NCBI GenBank assembly: GCA_003209755.1
Contig: QCPD01000002.1
Span: 120,043-184,042 of the forward strand
Source of the DNA: Prochlorococcus sp. AG-436-C14
GTDB taxonomy: Bacteria; Cyanobacteriota; Cyanobacteriia; PCC-6307; Cyanobiaceae
Length of the DNA stretch: 64,000 nt
Reading direction: 5' to 3'
Shown: positions 1 to 9,786 of the stretch, piece after piece
How the letters are laid out: each line of letters opens with the position of its first letter
Position numbering within the stretch: position 1 is the stretch's first letter
The notes under the pieces: model-generated
Database searches by the model: none
What the model saw: the letters and a program-made list of their open reading frames with translations, nothing else
What the model was told of the DNA's origin: nothing
Program-made: the position numbers and the translations under genes

Positions 1-2
1 AT

Positions 3-413
3 GATAGGGAATTATTAATATCTAATATCAAAAAGAAGGGTTTTGATTGTCATGATTTAAGTAATGATGAATTATCAAAAGTTCATCTCAGACATATGGT
101 TGGTGGCAGGCTACCAAGATTAATCAATCAGATCTCTAAAGGAGAATACAGAGAATTACTATATAGATTTGAATTTCCTGAAAGGCCTGGAGCCTTAATG
201 AGATTTGTAAACTCAATGAGACCAGAGTGGTCAATAAGCATTTTCCATTATCGAAACCATGGTGCTGATACTGGGAGAATAGTAATAGGGGTGTTAGTAA
301 ACGATTACGAAATACCAGCTTGGAATGAATTTGTCCAAAAAATAGGTTACAAAAGTTGGAAAGAAACCGACAATCCAGCATATAAATTATTTTTAGGTGC
401 AGACTTTCATTAG
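3..413 (+). CDS. ilvA: Threonine ammonia-lyase (threonine deaminase), C-terminal regulatory domain; 5' truncated by window edge
   Basis: Frame open from base 3 (DRELLISNIKKKGFD...) into ORF 96..413; ACT-like region YRFEFPERPGALMRFVNSM...SISIFHYRNHGADTGRIVIGV typical of IlvA. Confidence 0.93.
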   Translation, partial: DRELLISNIKKKGFDCHDLSNDELSKVHLRHMVGGRLPRLINQISKGEYRELLYRFEFPERPGALMRFVNSMRPEWSISIFHYRNHGADTGRIVIGVLVNDYEIPAWNEFVQKIGYKSWKETDNPAYKLFLGADFH

Positions 414-461
414 ACAAGGTACTTTTGGATATCTTGAAAAATAATTTTTATTTTCAAATCT

Positions 462-968
462 ATGAGTGAGAGCATACAAATTTCATTACCAGCGAAGATT
501 GAGGCAATTCTTTATCTCAAAGGAAGGCCAACATCATCAAAAGAGATGGCTGAATTACTAAAAAAAGATATTGTTGAAATCGAAAAAGCACTCTGGGAAC
601 TTAAGGCTGGATATGCTCAGCGTGACACTTCTCTAGAAATAAACGAAAACAAAAATTACTATAGTTTGGAATTAAGACAAGGACTAGGCGAGTTGGTTCA
701 GGATCTCCTTCCAGCAGATTTATCGATTGCGACACTAAGAACGTTGGCGACTGTTGCACTAAAGAAAAAAATACTCCAATCAGAATTGGTTGATCTCAGA
801 GGATCTGGTGCATACGATCACATTAAAGAGCTTGTAGAAAAAAACTTCGTTGAAAGAAGGCGTCAAAAGGATGGTCGTTCTTTCTGGTTAACTCTCTCAG
901 AAAAATTTCATCAAACATTTTCTGTATTACCTGAACCAAATCAAGCAGAAGACAAAAAGGCAGCGTAA
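462..968 (+). CDS. scpB: Segregation and condensation protein B
   Basis: ORF 168 aa; IEAILYLKGRPTSSKEMAELL and winged-helix region typical of ScpB. Confidence 0.85.
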   Translation: MSESIQISLPAKIEAILYLKGRPTSSKEMAELLKKDIVEIEKALWELKAGYAQRDTSLEINENKNYYSLELRQGLGELVQDLLPADLSIATLRTLATVALKKKILQSELVDLRGSGAYDHIKELVEKNFVERRRQKDGRSFWLTLSEKFHQTFSVLPEPNQAEDKKAA

Positions 969-992
969 TATAGTACAAAAAATTAAAGGCTA

Positions 993-1292
993 ATGGGCTA
1001 CGAAATTATTCCAACAATTTTGCTTGTACTTTTAAAAACACTTGGTATTTATTCAACAATATTGATCATTAGGGTTTTGCTGACCTGGTTCCCAAATCTT
1101 GATATGAGTAACCCCATACTTGTAAATTTATGTGCTATTACAGATCCATACCTAAATTTTTTTAGAGGAATTATACCTCCATTAGGAGGCTTAGATTTAT
1201 CTCCTATTTTAGCTTTTGTAGTTATTAGAGTTATTCAAGGAATACTTGGAAATGCAGCTTCACTAGCGATGGGAGGATTTCAAATGTATTAA
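993..1292 (+). CDS. YggT family membrane protein
   Basis: 99 aa; IRVLLTWFPNLDMSNPIL...TDPYLNFFRGIIPPLGGLDLSPILAF matches YggT/Ycf19 pattern. Confidence 0.88.
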   Translation: MGYEIIPTILLVLLKTLGIYSTILIIRVLLTWFPNLDMSNPILVNLCAITDPYLNFFRGIIPPLGGLDLSPILAFVVIRVIQGILGNAASLAMGGFQMY

Positions 1293-1302
1293 TAATTGAA
1301 AA

Positions 1303-1632
1303 TCAACGATTATCACCACTACCCTGGATTTTTCCTCGAGATTTTCGGCTCTTCAGCTTTTGTAAGTTTGCTTTAGCGACCTCTTCCAATTCAAATCCTA
1401 GTTCGCTAGAAAGTTGTGATATGTACCAAAGAACATCACCTAGTTCAAATTTAATTGCATCCTTACTATCTTTATCAAATACGCCCTTTTTATCTCTTAG
1501 AATTTTCTTTACTTTGTCAGCAACCTCCCCTGCTTCGCCAACAAGACCTAATGTTGGATAAATAGCATTGCTTCCAACTTCAGGATATAGAGCTGTCTTA
1601 CGTGATTCTCTTTGATAATCATTTAATTCCAT
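1303..1632 (-). CDS. MazG-like nucleotide pyrophosphohydrolase
   Basis: MELNDYQ start inside ORF 1303..1671; GLVGEAGEVADKVKK and FELGDVLWYISQLSSELG motifs (EExxE/ExxD-like). Confidence 0.85.
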   Translation of the reverse strand: MELNDYQRESRKTALYPEVGSNAIYPTLGLVGEAGEVADKVKKILRDKKGVFDKDSKDAIKFELGDVLWYISQLSSELGFELEEVAKANLQKLKSRKSRGKIQGSGDNR

Positions 1633-1709
1633 GTTTATTTTCTTAAAAAGCAAAGTTGGCAAATAAAACACAATCAGATGTTAGTTTTTTGTTATCACAA
1701 GTCACATAA

Positions 1710-3167
1710 ATGACAATACTCGACCTTGCTAGAAGGACCAAAATCGTAGCAACAATAGGACCCGCAACTGAAAGTGCGAGTCAAATAACAAAGTTAGTAA
1801 AAGCTGGAGCAACTACTTTCCGTCTAAATTTTAGTCATGGAGACCATGATGAACATGCTCAAAGAATAAAAACAATTAGACAAGTTTCCGATAATTTAGG
1901 GATTCACATAGGAATACTTCAAGATCTTCAGGGTCCTAAAATTAGACTTGGCAGATTTAAAAATGGTCCTGTCAATGTTAAAAATGGCGATAAATTTATT
2001 CTTACATCAAAAAATATTGACTGTAATAAGGATCAGGCAAATGTGACTTATGAGAAACTAGCTGAAGAAGTAACTGTTGGGAATCGGATTCTGTTGGACG
2101 ATGGAAGGGTAGAAATGAAAGTTGAAGAGGTTGATCTACAAGAACAAAGATTAATTTGTTCAATAACTGTAGGGGGAGTACTTTCTAACAATAAAGGGGT
2201 GAATTTCCCTGATGTTCAGTTGTCTATCAGGGCCTTAACAGAAAAAGATAAAGAAGATTTATCATTTGGCTTAAAACAAGGTGTTGATTGGGTAGCACTT
2301 AGTTTTGTAAGAAATCCATCAGATCTAATAGAAATAAAAGATCTAATTAGAAATCATGGGTTTGATACTCCAGTGGTTGCCAAAATAGAAAAATTTGAAG
2401 CAATTGATCAAATTGACGCTGTTTTAAAACTTTGTGATGGAGTAATGGTGGCTAGAGGTGATCTGGGTGTAGAGATGCCAGCTGAGGAAGTTCCATTGTT
2501 ACAAAAACAACTAATTAAAAAAGCTAACAGCCTTGGTATACCAATAATTACAGCGACACAAATGCTTGATTCAATGGCCTCAAGCCCAAGACCTACAAGA
2601 GCCGAGGTAAGTGATGTAGCAAATGCAATACTTGATGGTACTGATGCTGTAATGCTTTCAAATGAAACCGCCGTAGGCGATTATCCAATTGAGGCAGTAG
2701 CAACTATGGCCACTATTGCGAAAAGGATCGAAAGAGATTATCCACAAAAGGCTTTGGAAAGTCATCTTCCAAGTACTATTCCAAATGCAATTAGCGCAGC
2801 AGTAAGTAGTATTGCTAGACAGATAAACGCAGCGGCGATAATTCCTCTAACTAAGAGCGGTGCTACAGCGAAAAATGTCAGTAAATTTAGACCTGCTACT
2901 CCCGTATTAGCAGTAACAAATGAAAAGACTGTTGCAAGCACACTGCAGCTTGTATGGGGAGTTACACCTCTTCTGATAGAAAATCAAACAAGCACATCAA
3001 AAACATTTGATGATGCTATGGCTATGGCAAAAAAAATGAATATTCTAAAACAAGGTGATCTGGTAGTTGAAACAGCAGGAACCTTGTCAGGTGTAAGTGG
3101 ATCAACAGACTTAGTAAAAGTTGGCATAGTTAGTTCAGAAAATGAGAAGGAATCTCTATTTATCTAA
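1710..3167 (+). CDS. pyk: Pyruvate kinase
   Basis: 485 aa; RRTKIVATIGPA, GDLGVEMPAEEVPLLQK, ITATQMLDSM...PTRAEVSDVANAILDGTDAVMLSNETA. Confidence 0.97.
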   Translation: MTILDLARRTKIVATIGPATESASQITKLVKAGATTFRLNFSHGDHDEHAQRIKTIRQVSDNLGIHIGILQDLQGPKIRLGRFKNGPVNVKNGDKFILTSKNIDCNKDQANVTYEKLAEEVTVGNRILLDDGRVEMKVEEVDLQEQRLICSITVGGVLSNNKGVNFPDVQLSIRALTEKDKEDLSFGLKQGVDWVALSFVRNPSDLIEIKDLIRNHGFDTPVVAKIEKFEAIDQIDAVLKLCDGVMVARGDLGVEMPAEEVPLLQKQLIKKANSLGIPIITATQMLDSMASSPRPTRAEVSDVANAILDGTDAVMLSNETAVGDYPIEAVATMATIAKRIERDYPQKALESHLPSTIPNAISAAVSSIARQINAAAIIPLTKSGATAKNVSKFRPATPVLAVTNEKTVASTLQLVWGVTPLLIENQTSTSKTFDDAMAMAKKMNILKQGDLVVETAGTLSGVSGSTDLVKVGIVSSENEKESLFI

Positions 3168-3172
3168 AAAAT

Positions 3173-4402
3173 ATGAAAAGAAAACTCCCGCTTGCTGAAA
3201 CCTCGGGAATGGCAATAAAGAATCTTAAATCTAATAAATTTAGAAGCTTATTAACAATGCTAGGAATAGTTATCGGGAATGCATCTGTCATAACACTTGT
3301 AGGCGTGGGCAGAGGAGCACAAAATCTTGCGGAGAACCAATTGAGCAATCTAGGTGCAAATGTTTTATTTGTTGTTCCTGGGAATAATGACACAAGAAGA
3401 AGAGGAGTTGCTTTTCCAAAGAACCTTGTTCTTAAAGATGCAAAAGCGATAGAAGAACAAGTTCCAACTGTTAAAAGAGTAGCTCCACAAATCTCATCAA
3501 GTGAAGTCATTCAAGCTGGCTCTAAAAGTACTAGTAGTTCTATCTCAGGAGTTACAAGTGATTTCCTAGTTGTAAGAAGCTTTGAGATTGCAAAAGGTCG
3601 TTTTATCAATGATCAAGATACTAAAGGGGCTAAGAATGTAGTAGTTATTGGCCCCGATCTTGAAGAGAAGCTCTTCAAAGGAAGAGAAGGTTTGGGAGAG
3701 AGGATAAGAATAAAAGATCAATCTTTTGAAATAGTTGGAGTGATGAAGCCTAAAGGTGCTGTATTTGGAAACAATCAAGACGAAAACGCATACATTCCAC
3801 TATCCACAATGGTCAGTAGAATTACTGGTAAAGATCCAACATATGGAATAAGTTTAAGTTTCATAAGTGTTGAAGCAATAAATGAAAAATCAACCAAAGC
3901 TGCAAAATTTCAAATAACAAACTTATTAAGACAAAGACATAAAATAATTCGAGATGATGACTTTGCTGTTAGGTCTCAGAAAGATGCTTTGCAAATAGTA
4001 TCAACGATTACGGGCGGTTTAACATTAATGCTAGCTGCGATAGGAGGTATATCATTATTAGTAGGTGGAATAGGTATTATGAATATTATGTTGGTATCAG
4101 TTAGCGAACGAACTGAAGAAATAGGACTTAGGAAAGCCTTAGGAGCAAGGAGACTTGATATATCAACACAATTCCTAATTGAATCATTAATTTTGTCTAG
4201 TTTAGGTGGTATTGCGGGAACCGGTTTAGGACTAACAACGGTAAAAGCTGTAGCATTGTTAACACCTCTACCTGCCACAATTGGTTTTGGAACAGTCTTT
4301 ATAACTGTTGTAATTTCGGGTACAATAGGTTTAACTTTTGGTGTATTACCAGCAAAAAGAGCAGCTAAACTAGATCCTATTTCTGCACTAAGAAGTTTAT
4401 AA
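3173..4402 (+). CDS. MacB/LolE-type ABC transporter permease
   Basis: 409 aa; N-terminal AIKNLKSNKFRSLLTMLGIVIG, FtsX-like C-terminus GIMNIMLVSVSERTEEIGLRKALGARRLDI. Confidence 0.9.
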   Translation: MKRKLPLAETSGMAIKNLKSNKFRSLLTMLGIVIGNASVITLVGVGRGAQNLAENQLSNLGANVLFVVPGNNDTRRRGVAFPKNLVLKDAKAIEEQVPTVKRVAPQISSSEVIQAGSKSTSSSISGVTSDFLVVRSFEIAKGRFINDQDTKGAKNVVVIGPDLEEKLFKGREGLGERIRIKDQSFEIVGVMKPKGAVFGNNQDENAYIPLSTMVSRITGKDPTYGISLSFISVEAINEKSTKAAKFQITNLLRQRHKIIRDDDFAVRSQKDALQIVSTITGGLTLMLAAIGGISLLVGGIGIMNIMLVSVSERTEEIGLRKALGARRLDISTQFLIESLILSSLGGIAGTGLGLTTVKAVALLTPLPATIGFGTVFITVVISGTIGLTFGVLPAKRAAKLDPISALRSL

Positions 4403-4427
4403 AAAATATTATTTAAATAAAAATATT

Positions 4428-4457
4428 AAACTATTAATTATATTTAATTAATAGTTT
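4428..4457. terminator. Perfect 13-bp inverted repeat with 4-nt loop downstream of the MacB-like permease
   Basis: aaactattaatta-tatt-taattaatagttt read directly; AT-only stem, T-rich 3' flank. Confidence 0.45.
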
Positions 4458-4554
4458 TCTGAACTATTTCTGAACTAATTTTAAAAACTGTTTGGAAGCA
4501 TCCAACAGAAAAGGGCATTTCACCATTAGAATCATTCGAAAGTTTTAAAGATTT

Positions 4555-6477
4555 ATGGATAAAAAATGGAAAGTAATAGCTCTCTGGGTGCTCCCAATAA
4601 CAATAGTGATTCTAATTACTTGGCAAATTCTCGGGTCATCAACCAATACTCAAGTCACCCAATCAACGGCATCTAATGCATCAAGAAATACACCCGTTGC
4701 AAAAATCAGCTATGGAAGATTTCTTGATTATGTAAAAGCAGGAAGAGTTACTTCTGTTGATATATATGAAGGAGGAAGAAATGCAATCGTCGAATCATTT
4801 GATCCTGAAATTAATAACAGAGTTCAACGGTTAAGAGTTGATTTACCAGGATTAGCACCTGAATTAGTTTCATCACTAAAAGAAGAGGGAATAAGCTTTG
4901 ACATTCATCCACCTAAAACAGCTCCAGCAGGTATAGGAATTCTTGGCAATCTACTTTTCCCACTTATTCTAATAGGGGGATTGATTCTTCTTTCAAGAAG
5001 ATCAAATTCAATGCCAGGTGGCCCAGGGCAAGCTATGCAATTTGGTAAAACAAAGGCACGATTCGCAATGGAAGCTGAAACTGGTGTCAAATTCGATGAT
5101 GTAGCAGGAGTCAATGAAGCCAAACAAGATTTAGAGGAGGTAGTAACTTTCCTTAAGCAACCGGAAAGATTTACATCTGTTGGAGCACAAATTCCAAGAG
5201 GTGTTTTGCTTGTAGGACCTCCAGGAACTGGTAAAACACTTTTAGCCAAGGCAATTGCTGGAGAAGCAGGTGTACCTTTCTTCTCTCTTTCGGGTTCAGA
5301 ATTTGTAGAAATGTTTGTAGGTGTAGGAGCTAGTCGTGTCAGAGATTTGTTTAAAAGAGCTAAAGAAAACAGTCCATGCTTGATTTTTATAGATGAAATT
5401 GATGCAGTGGGAAGACAGAGAGGTGCAGGTATTGGGGGAGGAAATGATGAAAGAGAACAAACACTCAATCAACTTCTGACAGAGATGGATGGATTTGAGG
5501 GTAATAGTGGCATTATCATCATTGCAGCAACAAATAGACCAGATGTACTTGATTCAGCATTGATGAGGCCAGGTAGATTTGATAGACAAGTAACTGTAGA
5601 TGCTCCTGATATAACAGGAAGATTATCTATTCTTAAAGTTCACTCCAGAAATAAAAAATTAGAAAAGGACTTAACTTTAGAAAGTATCGCCAGAAGAACA
5701 CCTGGTTTTACAGGAGCAGACCTTGCCAATTTACTTAACGAAGCTGCCATTCTAACTGCTCGGAGAAGAAAGGATCACATAGGTCTTTCTGAAGTAGATG
5801 ATGCTGTTGATCGCATTATCGCAGGAATGGAAGGTCAACCGTTAGTTGATGGAAGAAGTAAGCGACTAATTGCTTATCATGAAGTTGGACATGCATTAAT
5901 AGGATCCCTAGTAAAAGATCATGACCCAGTTCAAAAAGTTACTGTTATTCCTAGAGGTCAAGCAAAAGGGTTGACTTGGTTCTCTCCAGATGATGACCAG
6001 GCTCTAATAAGTAGGGCTCAATTAAAAGCAAGAATCATGGGAGCATTAGGTGGAAGAGCAGCAGAAGACGTAATTTTTGGAAGAGAAGAGGTTACAACTG
6101 GTGCAGGTGGTGATGTACAACAGGTAGCTTCTATGGCTCGTCAAATGGTCACTAGATTTGGCATGAGCAGCCTTGGTCCAGTATCTTTAGAAGGCGATAG
6201 TCAAGAAGTTTTTGTTGGAAGAAGTCTTATGAATACATCTGATATATCAGATGAAATTTCAAAACAAATTGATGAGCAAGTTAGAAAAATAGTTAAACAA
6301 TGCTATAAAGAAACACTTGAATTAGTTGCAAAAAATAGATCTGCTATGGATAAATTAGTTGAAATCTTAATCGAAAAGGAAACCATGGATGGAGATGAGT
6401 TCTGCAAAATATTATCTGAATTCACAATAGTTCCTGAAAAAGACAGATTTATACCAGTACTAAAAGATCCAAAATAA
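4555..6477 (+). CDS. ftsH: ATP-dependent zinc metalloprotease FtsH (thylakoid/membrane type)
   Basis: 640 aa; [26 protein letters not shown] region, HEVGH zinc motif, N-terminal TMs. Confidence 0.97.
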   Translation: MDKKWKVIALWVLPITIVILITWQILGSSTNTQVTQSTASNASRNTPVAKISYGRFLDYVKAGRVTSVDIYEGGRNAIVESFDPEINNRVQRLRVDLPGLAPELVSSLKEEGISFDIHPPKTAPAGIGILGNLLFPLILIGGLILLSRRSNSMPGGPGQAMQFGKTKARFAMEAETGVKFDDVAGVNEAKQDLEEVVTFLKQPERFTSVGAQIPRGVLLVGPPGTGKTLLAKAIAGEAGVPFFSLSGSEFVEMFVGVGASRVRDLFKRAKENSPCLIFIDEIDAVGRQRGAGIGGGNDEREQTLNQLLTEMDGFEGNSGIIIIAATNRPDVLDSALMRPGRFDRQVTVDAPDITGRLSILKVHSRNKKLEKDLTLESIARRTPGFTGADLANLLNEAAILTARRRKDHIGLSEVDDAVDRIIAGMEGQPLVDGRSKRLIAYHEVGHALIGSLVKDHDPVQKVTVIPRGQAKGLTWFSPDDDQALISRAQLKARIMGALGGRAAEDVIFGREEVTTGAGGDVQQVASMARQMVTRFGMSSLGPVSLEGDSQEVFVGRSLMNTSDISDEISKQIDEQVRKIVKQCYKETLELVAKNRSAMDKLVEILIEKETMDGDEFCKILSEFTIVPEKDRFIPVLKDPK

Positions 6478-6487
6478 AAGAGCTATA

Positions 6488-7117
6488 TTAAACTGAATTT
6501 ATTGGCCTTTTATTAAATACATTATCAATTATTCCATATTCGATAGCTTCATTCGGAGACATATAAAAATCTCTATCGGTATCCTCTCTAATCCTTTCAA
6601 TAGGTTGACCAGTTCTTTCAGATAATTCTTTGTTTAATTTATCTTTTATAAACAATATTTCATCAGCTTGGATTCTTATATCACTAGCTTGACCTCTTGC
6701 TCCACCAAGTGGTTGATGAATCATTATTCTTGAATGGAGCAAACTGCTTCTCTTTCCTTTTGCACCTGCACAAAGAAGGAAGGCACCCATACTTGCAGCT
6801 AGGCCAACACAAACGGTATGAATATCTGGCTTTACATGCTGCATTGTGTCAAAAATACCAAGGCCGTCATAAACAGATCCACCTGGAGAGTTGATATAGA
6901 GAAAAATATCCTTATCTGGATCGTCAGCCTCTAGGAAAAGGAGTTGAGCAACAATCCTGTTAGCAGAATCGCTTGTCACTTGTTCACCCAAAAAAACTAT
7001 TCTCTCTCTTAAAAGCCTTGAATAAATATCAAAGGCTCTTTCTCCTCTTCCAGACTCTTCAATAACTATTGGAATCATTGAACTATAATAATGGTCGGTT
7101 TTCATGATCCTAGCCAA
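6488..7117 (-). CDS. clpP: ATP-dependent Clp protease proteolytic subunit
   Basis: 209 aa; [31 protein letters not shown] (catalytic Ser), [12 protein letters not shown] (catalytic His). Confidence 0.95.
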   Translation of the reverse strand: MARIMKTDHYYSSMIPIVIEESGRGERAFDIYSRLLRERIVFLGEQVTSDSANRIVAQLLFLEADDPDKDIFLYINSPGGSVYDGLGIFDTMQHVKPDIHTVCVGLAASMGAFLLCAGAKGKRSSLLHSRIMIHQPLGGARGQASDIRIQADEILFIKDKLNKELSERTGQPIERIREDTDRDFYMSPNEAIEYGIIDNVFNKRPINSV

Positions 7118-7163
7118 GTCGCGGGGTAAGCTAAGGTCTCTTAAGAATTATCTTGGTTTGGCA

Positions 7164-7769
7164 TTGAGCGTAAGAGCAACAATTTCAGACAGCAAATCTG
7201 ATTTCCATAAGGAATTTCCTTATGTCATACCTCCAATTTATAGAAAGCTTGCTGATGAACTGCTAGTAGAACTTCACCTACTCAGTCATCAGAAAAACTT
7301 TAAGAAAGACTCAATTTTTGCTACTGGATTAAAAGAAATATTTAGTAAATTTACGAGTGGATATAAACCTAGCGATCATATTACTAAGCTTTTTGATGCC
7401 ATATGCAATTGCAATGGTTTTAATTCAACTGAGATAAATAGCGCCTCAGAAGAATTAATAAAAAAGGCACAATCATTTACAAAAAATGATTTAAATTCAT
7501 TTCTATCGCAACATAATAATGATAATAATGGCAATGACTATTATAGTCGTATCAATGCTATCGGGATATATAAGTTAATTATTGAAATGCCATCATTCAA
7601 GGATCTAAAACAAGAAGATATTAATAAGGAAATAAATAATATTTCTAAATTACTTGGATACCAATATTCAAGAGTTGAGAAAGATATAAGTATGTATAAG
7701 TCAAATATTGAGAAGATGAAACAAGCCTTAGAAATTATCGCATTGAACCTAAAACCTAAAGAGAACTAG
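7164..7769 (+). CDS. thf1: Thylakoid formation protein Thf1/Psb29
   Basis: [40 protein letters not shown]; probable TTG start at 7164 instead of the 7104 ATG, which overlaps clpP. Confidence 0.87.
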   Translation: MSVRATISDSKSDFHKEFPYVIPPIYRKLADELLVELHLLSHQKNFKKDSIFATGLKEIFSKFTSGYKPSDHITKLFDAICNCNGFNSTEINSASEELIKKAQSFTKNDLNSFLSQHNNDNNGNDYYSRINAIGIYKLIIEMPSFKDLKQEDINKEINNISKLLGYQYSRVEKDISMYKSNIEKMKQALEIIALNLKPKEN

Positions 7770-7772
7770 ACA

Positions 7773-7901
7773 TTATTTCTTTCTTCTTTTATCTTTCCAA
7801 TCAATATAACTAATATAAATCACACCAATTGTGATAAATGACAATAGTGCAATAGAAAAAAACGATAGAAAACCATAGAGATTAAAGTCTATAGTAATCA
7901 T
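7773..7901 (-). CDS. Small single-TM protein (42 aa), unknown
   Basis: Read from sequence: MITIDFNLYGFLSFFSIALLSFITIGVIYISYIDWKDKRRKK*; not in ORF track (short). Confidence 0.5.
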   Translation of the reverse strand: MITIDFNLYGFLSFFSIALLSFITIGVIYISYIDWKDKRRKK

Positions 7902-7905
7902 TAAA

Positions 7906-8007
7906 CTAAATATCTATAGAACCATCACCATTTCTACCCCAAACCACCATTGCAATTGAGAAAGTGAAAATAGCAGCTAAAGAAGCCCAACCTAAGGTGA
8001 AGATCAT
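7906..8007 (-). CDS. petN: Cytochrome b6-f complex subunit 8 (PetN), 33 aa
   Basis: Read from sequence: [37 protein letters not shown]...[12 protein letters not shown] is the PetN signature. Confidence 0.92.
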   Translation of the reverse strand: MIFTLGWASLAAIFTFSIAMVVWGRNGDGSIDI

Positions 8008-8111
8008 TACTAGAAACATTTTTTAAATTATAACTTATTAAAATGGTTTAATTTGTTTACTTCTAGAGAAATTAAAAGTAATCAGGGAATCAGACAAAAA
8101 ACATCAGAAAA

Positions 8112-8414
8112 ATGGGAAGACTTGTCCAAAACCACAGCACTCATATAGAAGGCCTAATCAAATGGCTGAAAAAGATAGCAGCAATAGATGAGATTAAGAC
8201 AGTTACACCTTCCTCGCTCTCTAAGGCTAACGGTAGAGTTGAAAATCTTGGGCTAAAAATTACTGTTAAAACAAATGAAGGTTATAAGCTCCTAGCAAGG
8301 AAAGGAAGACTTGTACAAGAGGTCTTTTTGGTTACAAACTTGCATGAGAATGAAATTATAGAAATAATTGAAAGAACTAATCCGAAATCTTATCGGAAAA
8401 AGAAAGGTTCTTAG
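8112..8414 (+). CDS. DUF2103-like conserved cyanobacterial protein
   Basis: 100 aa; MGRLVQNHSTHIEGLIKWLKK... recognised family pattern. Confidence 0.65.
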   Translation: MGRLVQNHSTHIEGLIKWLKKIAAIDEIKTVTPSSLSKANGRVENLGLKITVKTNEGYKLLARKGRLVQEVFLVTNLHENEIIEIIERTNPKSYRKKKGS

Positions 8415-8535
8415 ATGAAGCTTGGCTATAGTAGGTATTTTTATTTTGTTTAGATACAGATTCAGAAAGTTCTCTTATAATTTCTTCTTTGATCATATTC
8501 ATAGCTGAATCTATATCGTAGAGGTTATCAGCCAT
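8377..8535 (-). CDS. Hypothetical small protein
   Basis: MADNLYDIDSAMNMIKEEIIRELSE...; overlaps the 3' end of the DUF2103 gene convergently. Confidence 0.45.
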   Translation of the reverse strand: MADNLYDIDSAMNMIKEEIIRELSESVSKQNKNTYYSQASSKNLSFSDKISD

Positions 8536-8757
8536 AAAAATAATTATTTTTATTACCTTAGCTCTTAAAGTCAAATAAGCTCTCTTAGTTAATAAAGAAA
8601 TCGGATTTACATAAAGTAAAAAGATAGAACTCCTAAAAGATAAAATAATAATATTTAGTAAAAAGGAATTTAAAAAAAAATAATATAAATAAAGTTAAAA
8701 TTATATATTATGGTATAGATAAATCAAGAAACACAAAAGAGGTATTAAGTAAAGGAA

Positions 8758-9045
8758 CTAAATCTCATATTCATTTTTAAATTTATCTAAATTCGTTAAA
8801 TATAATTGATGAAGATTAGTAGTTTCATCGTTGAACCCTACCTCCTTATACATTTGATCAAGAGACATATAGGCACTCATTACAGGTAAAAAAGCTGATT
8901 TATATTCTTCTTGTATATCTTCCTCATCAATATCATGAATTATAGCTGTAATCAACTCAATTTGCTTCTTCGCTAATGAAATGTTTTTCTCTAATTCTGG
9001 ACTAAGTTTACGTCTTCTTTTTGGCATTGAATACAATTCATCCAT
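8758..9045 (-). CDS. Hypothetical protein (95 aa)
   Basis: ORF only; charged, helical. Confidence 0.55.
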   Translation of the reverse strand: MDELYSMPKRRRKLSPELEKNISLAKKQIELITAIIHDIDEEDIQEEYKSAFLPVMSAYMSLDQMYKEVGFNDETTNLHQLYLTNLDKFKNEYEI

Positions 9046-9250
9046 AAAAATAATACACTATTTTATACAGAAAAATCAATCAAAAGAGAAAGAGAATTTG
9101 CGAAACAGAAGAATAAGAGTAAATACTCATAAAAGCTTTAGATGAGAGTTCCTTTTTGATAGAAATGGGATATATTTTAATTGGTACAATATTTATGTGA
9201 TAAAAGCCTAAACCAATTTTATTAAAGGGCTAACAAATCTAACTATCACT

Positions 9251-9595
9251 ATGAAAAGCAATTCAGATAAAAATCAAACAAAACTTCCATGGTGGGTTGA
9301 ACTTTTGTTTGTTCAAATTGGATTGCCTGATGCATGGCTTTCTAAATATCTCAAAAAGAAAAAACAAACAGTTAATTTTATTAATGAAAATAAAAAAAAT
9401 ATAGCTTATTCCGCTATTTTAATTTCTTGTATATTATACATTTACCCAATAGTAAGGTATACATCATCAAGTGCCTCATGCATAGATAAAACAACAAAGT
9501 ATCTAAAATCAAATAATATAAATAGATCTCAAAATGAAATGGATATAAATTCCTTAGCAGTTGGATATTGTCATGGGGGTTCCTTGCCAGAATAG
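9251..9595 (+). CDS. Hypothetical protein with one TM segment
   Basis: 114 aa ORF; IAYSAILISCILYIYPIV hydrophobic stretch. Confidence 0.5.
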   Translation: MKSNSDKNQTKLPWWVELLFVQIGLPDAWLSKYLKKKKQTVNFINENKKNIAYSAILISCILYIYPIVRYTSSSASCIDKTTKYLKSNNINRSQNEMDINSLAVGYCHGGSLPE

Positions 9596-9606
9596 TTATT
9601 TGTTAA

Positions 9607-9750
9607 TCATTTACTTTTATCACCATCAATATCATAAGTTGGGGGCTTTTCAGGAGGCTTTCCCTCAATCAATGGAATCAATTTAGAAATGAACCTTCCC
9701 ATAACAGGAACCCAAATTCTTTTATAGGCATTTTTAAGTAATTTATTCAT
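9607..9750 (-). CDS. Hypothetical small protein (47 aa)
   Basis: Read from sequence: MNKLLKNAYKRIWVPVMGRFISKLIPLIEGKPPEKPPTYDIDGDKSK*. Confidence 0.4.
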   Translation of the reverse strand: MNKLLKNAYKRIWVPVMGRFISKLIPLIEGKPPEKPPTYDIDGDKSK

Positions 9751-9786
9751 TTTAATTTTTTGATATAAAAAAGAATTAGAGTGATA

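Noticed and set aside
4905-5468. 187 aa minus-strand ORF
   Set aside because: Lies entirely antisense to conserved ftsH coding sequence; shadow ORF of a biased codon pattern.
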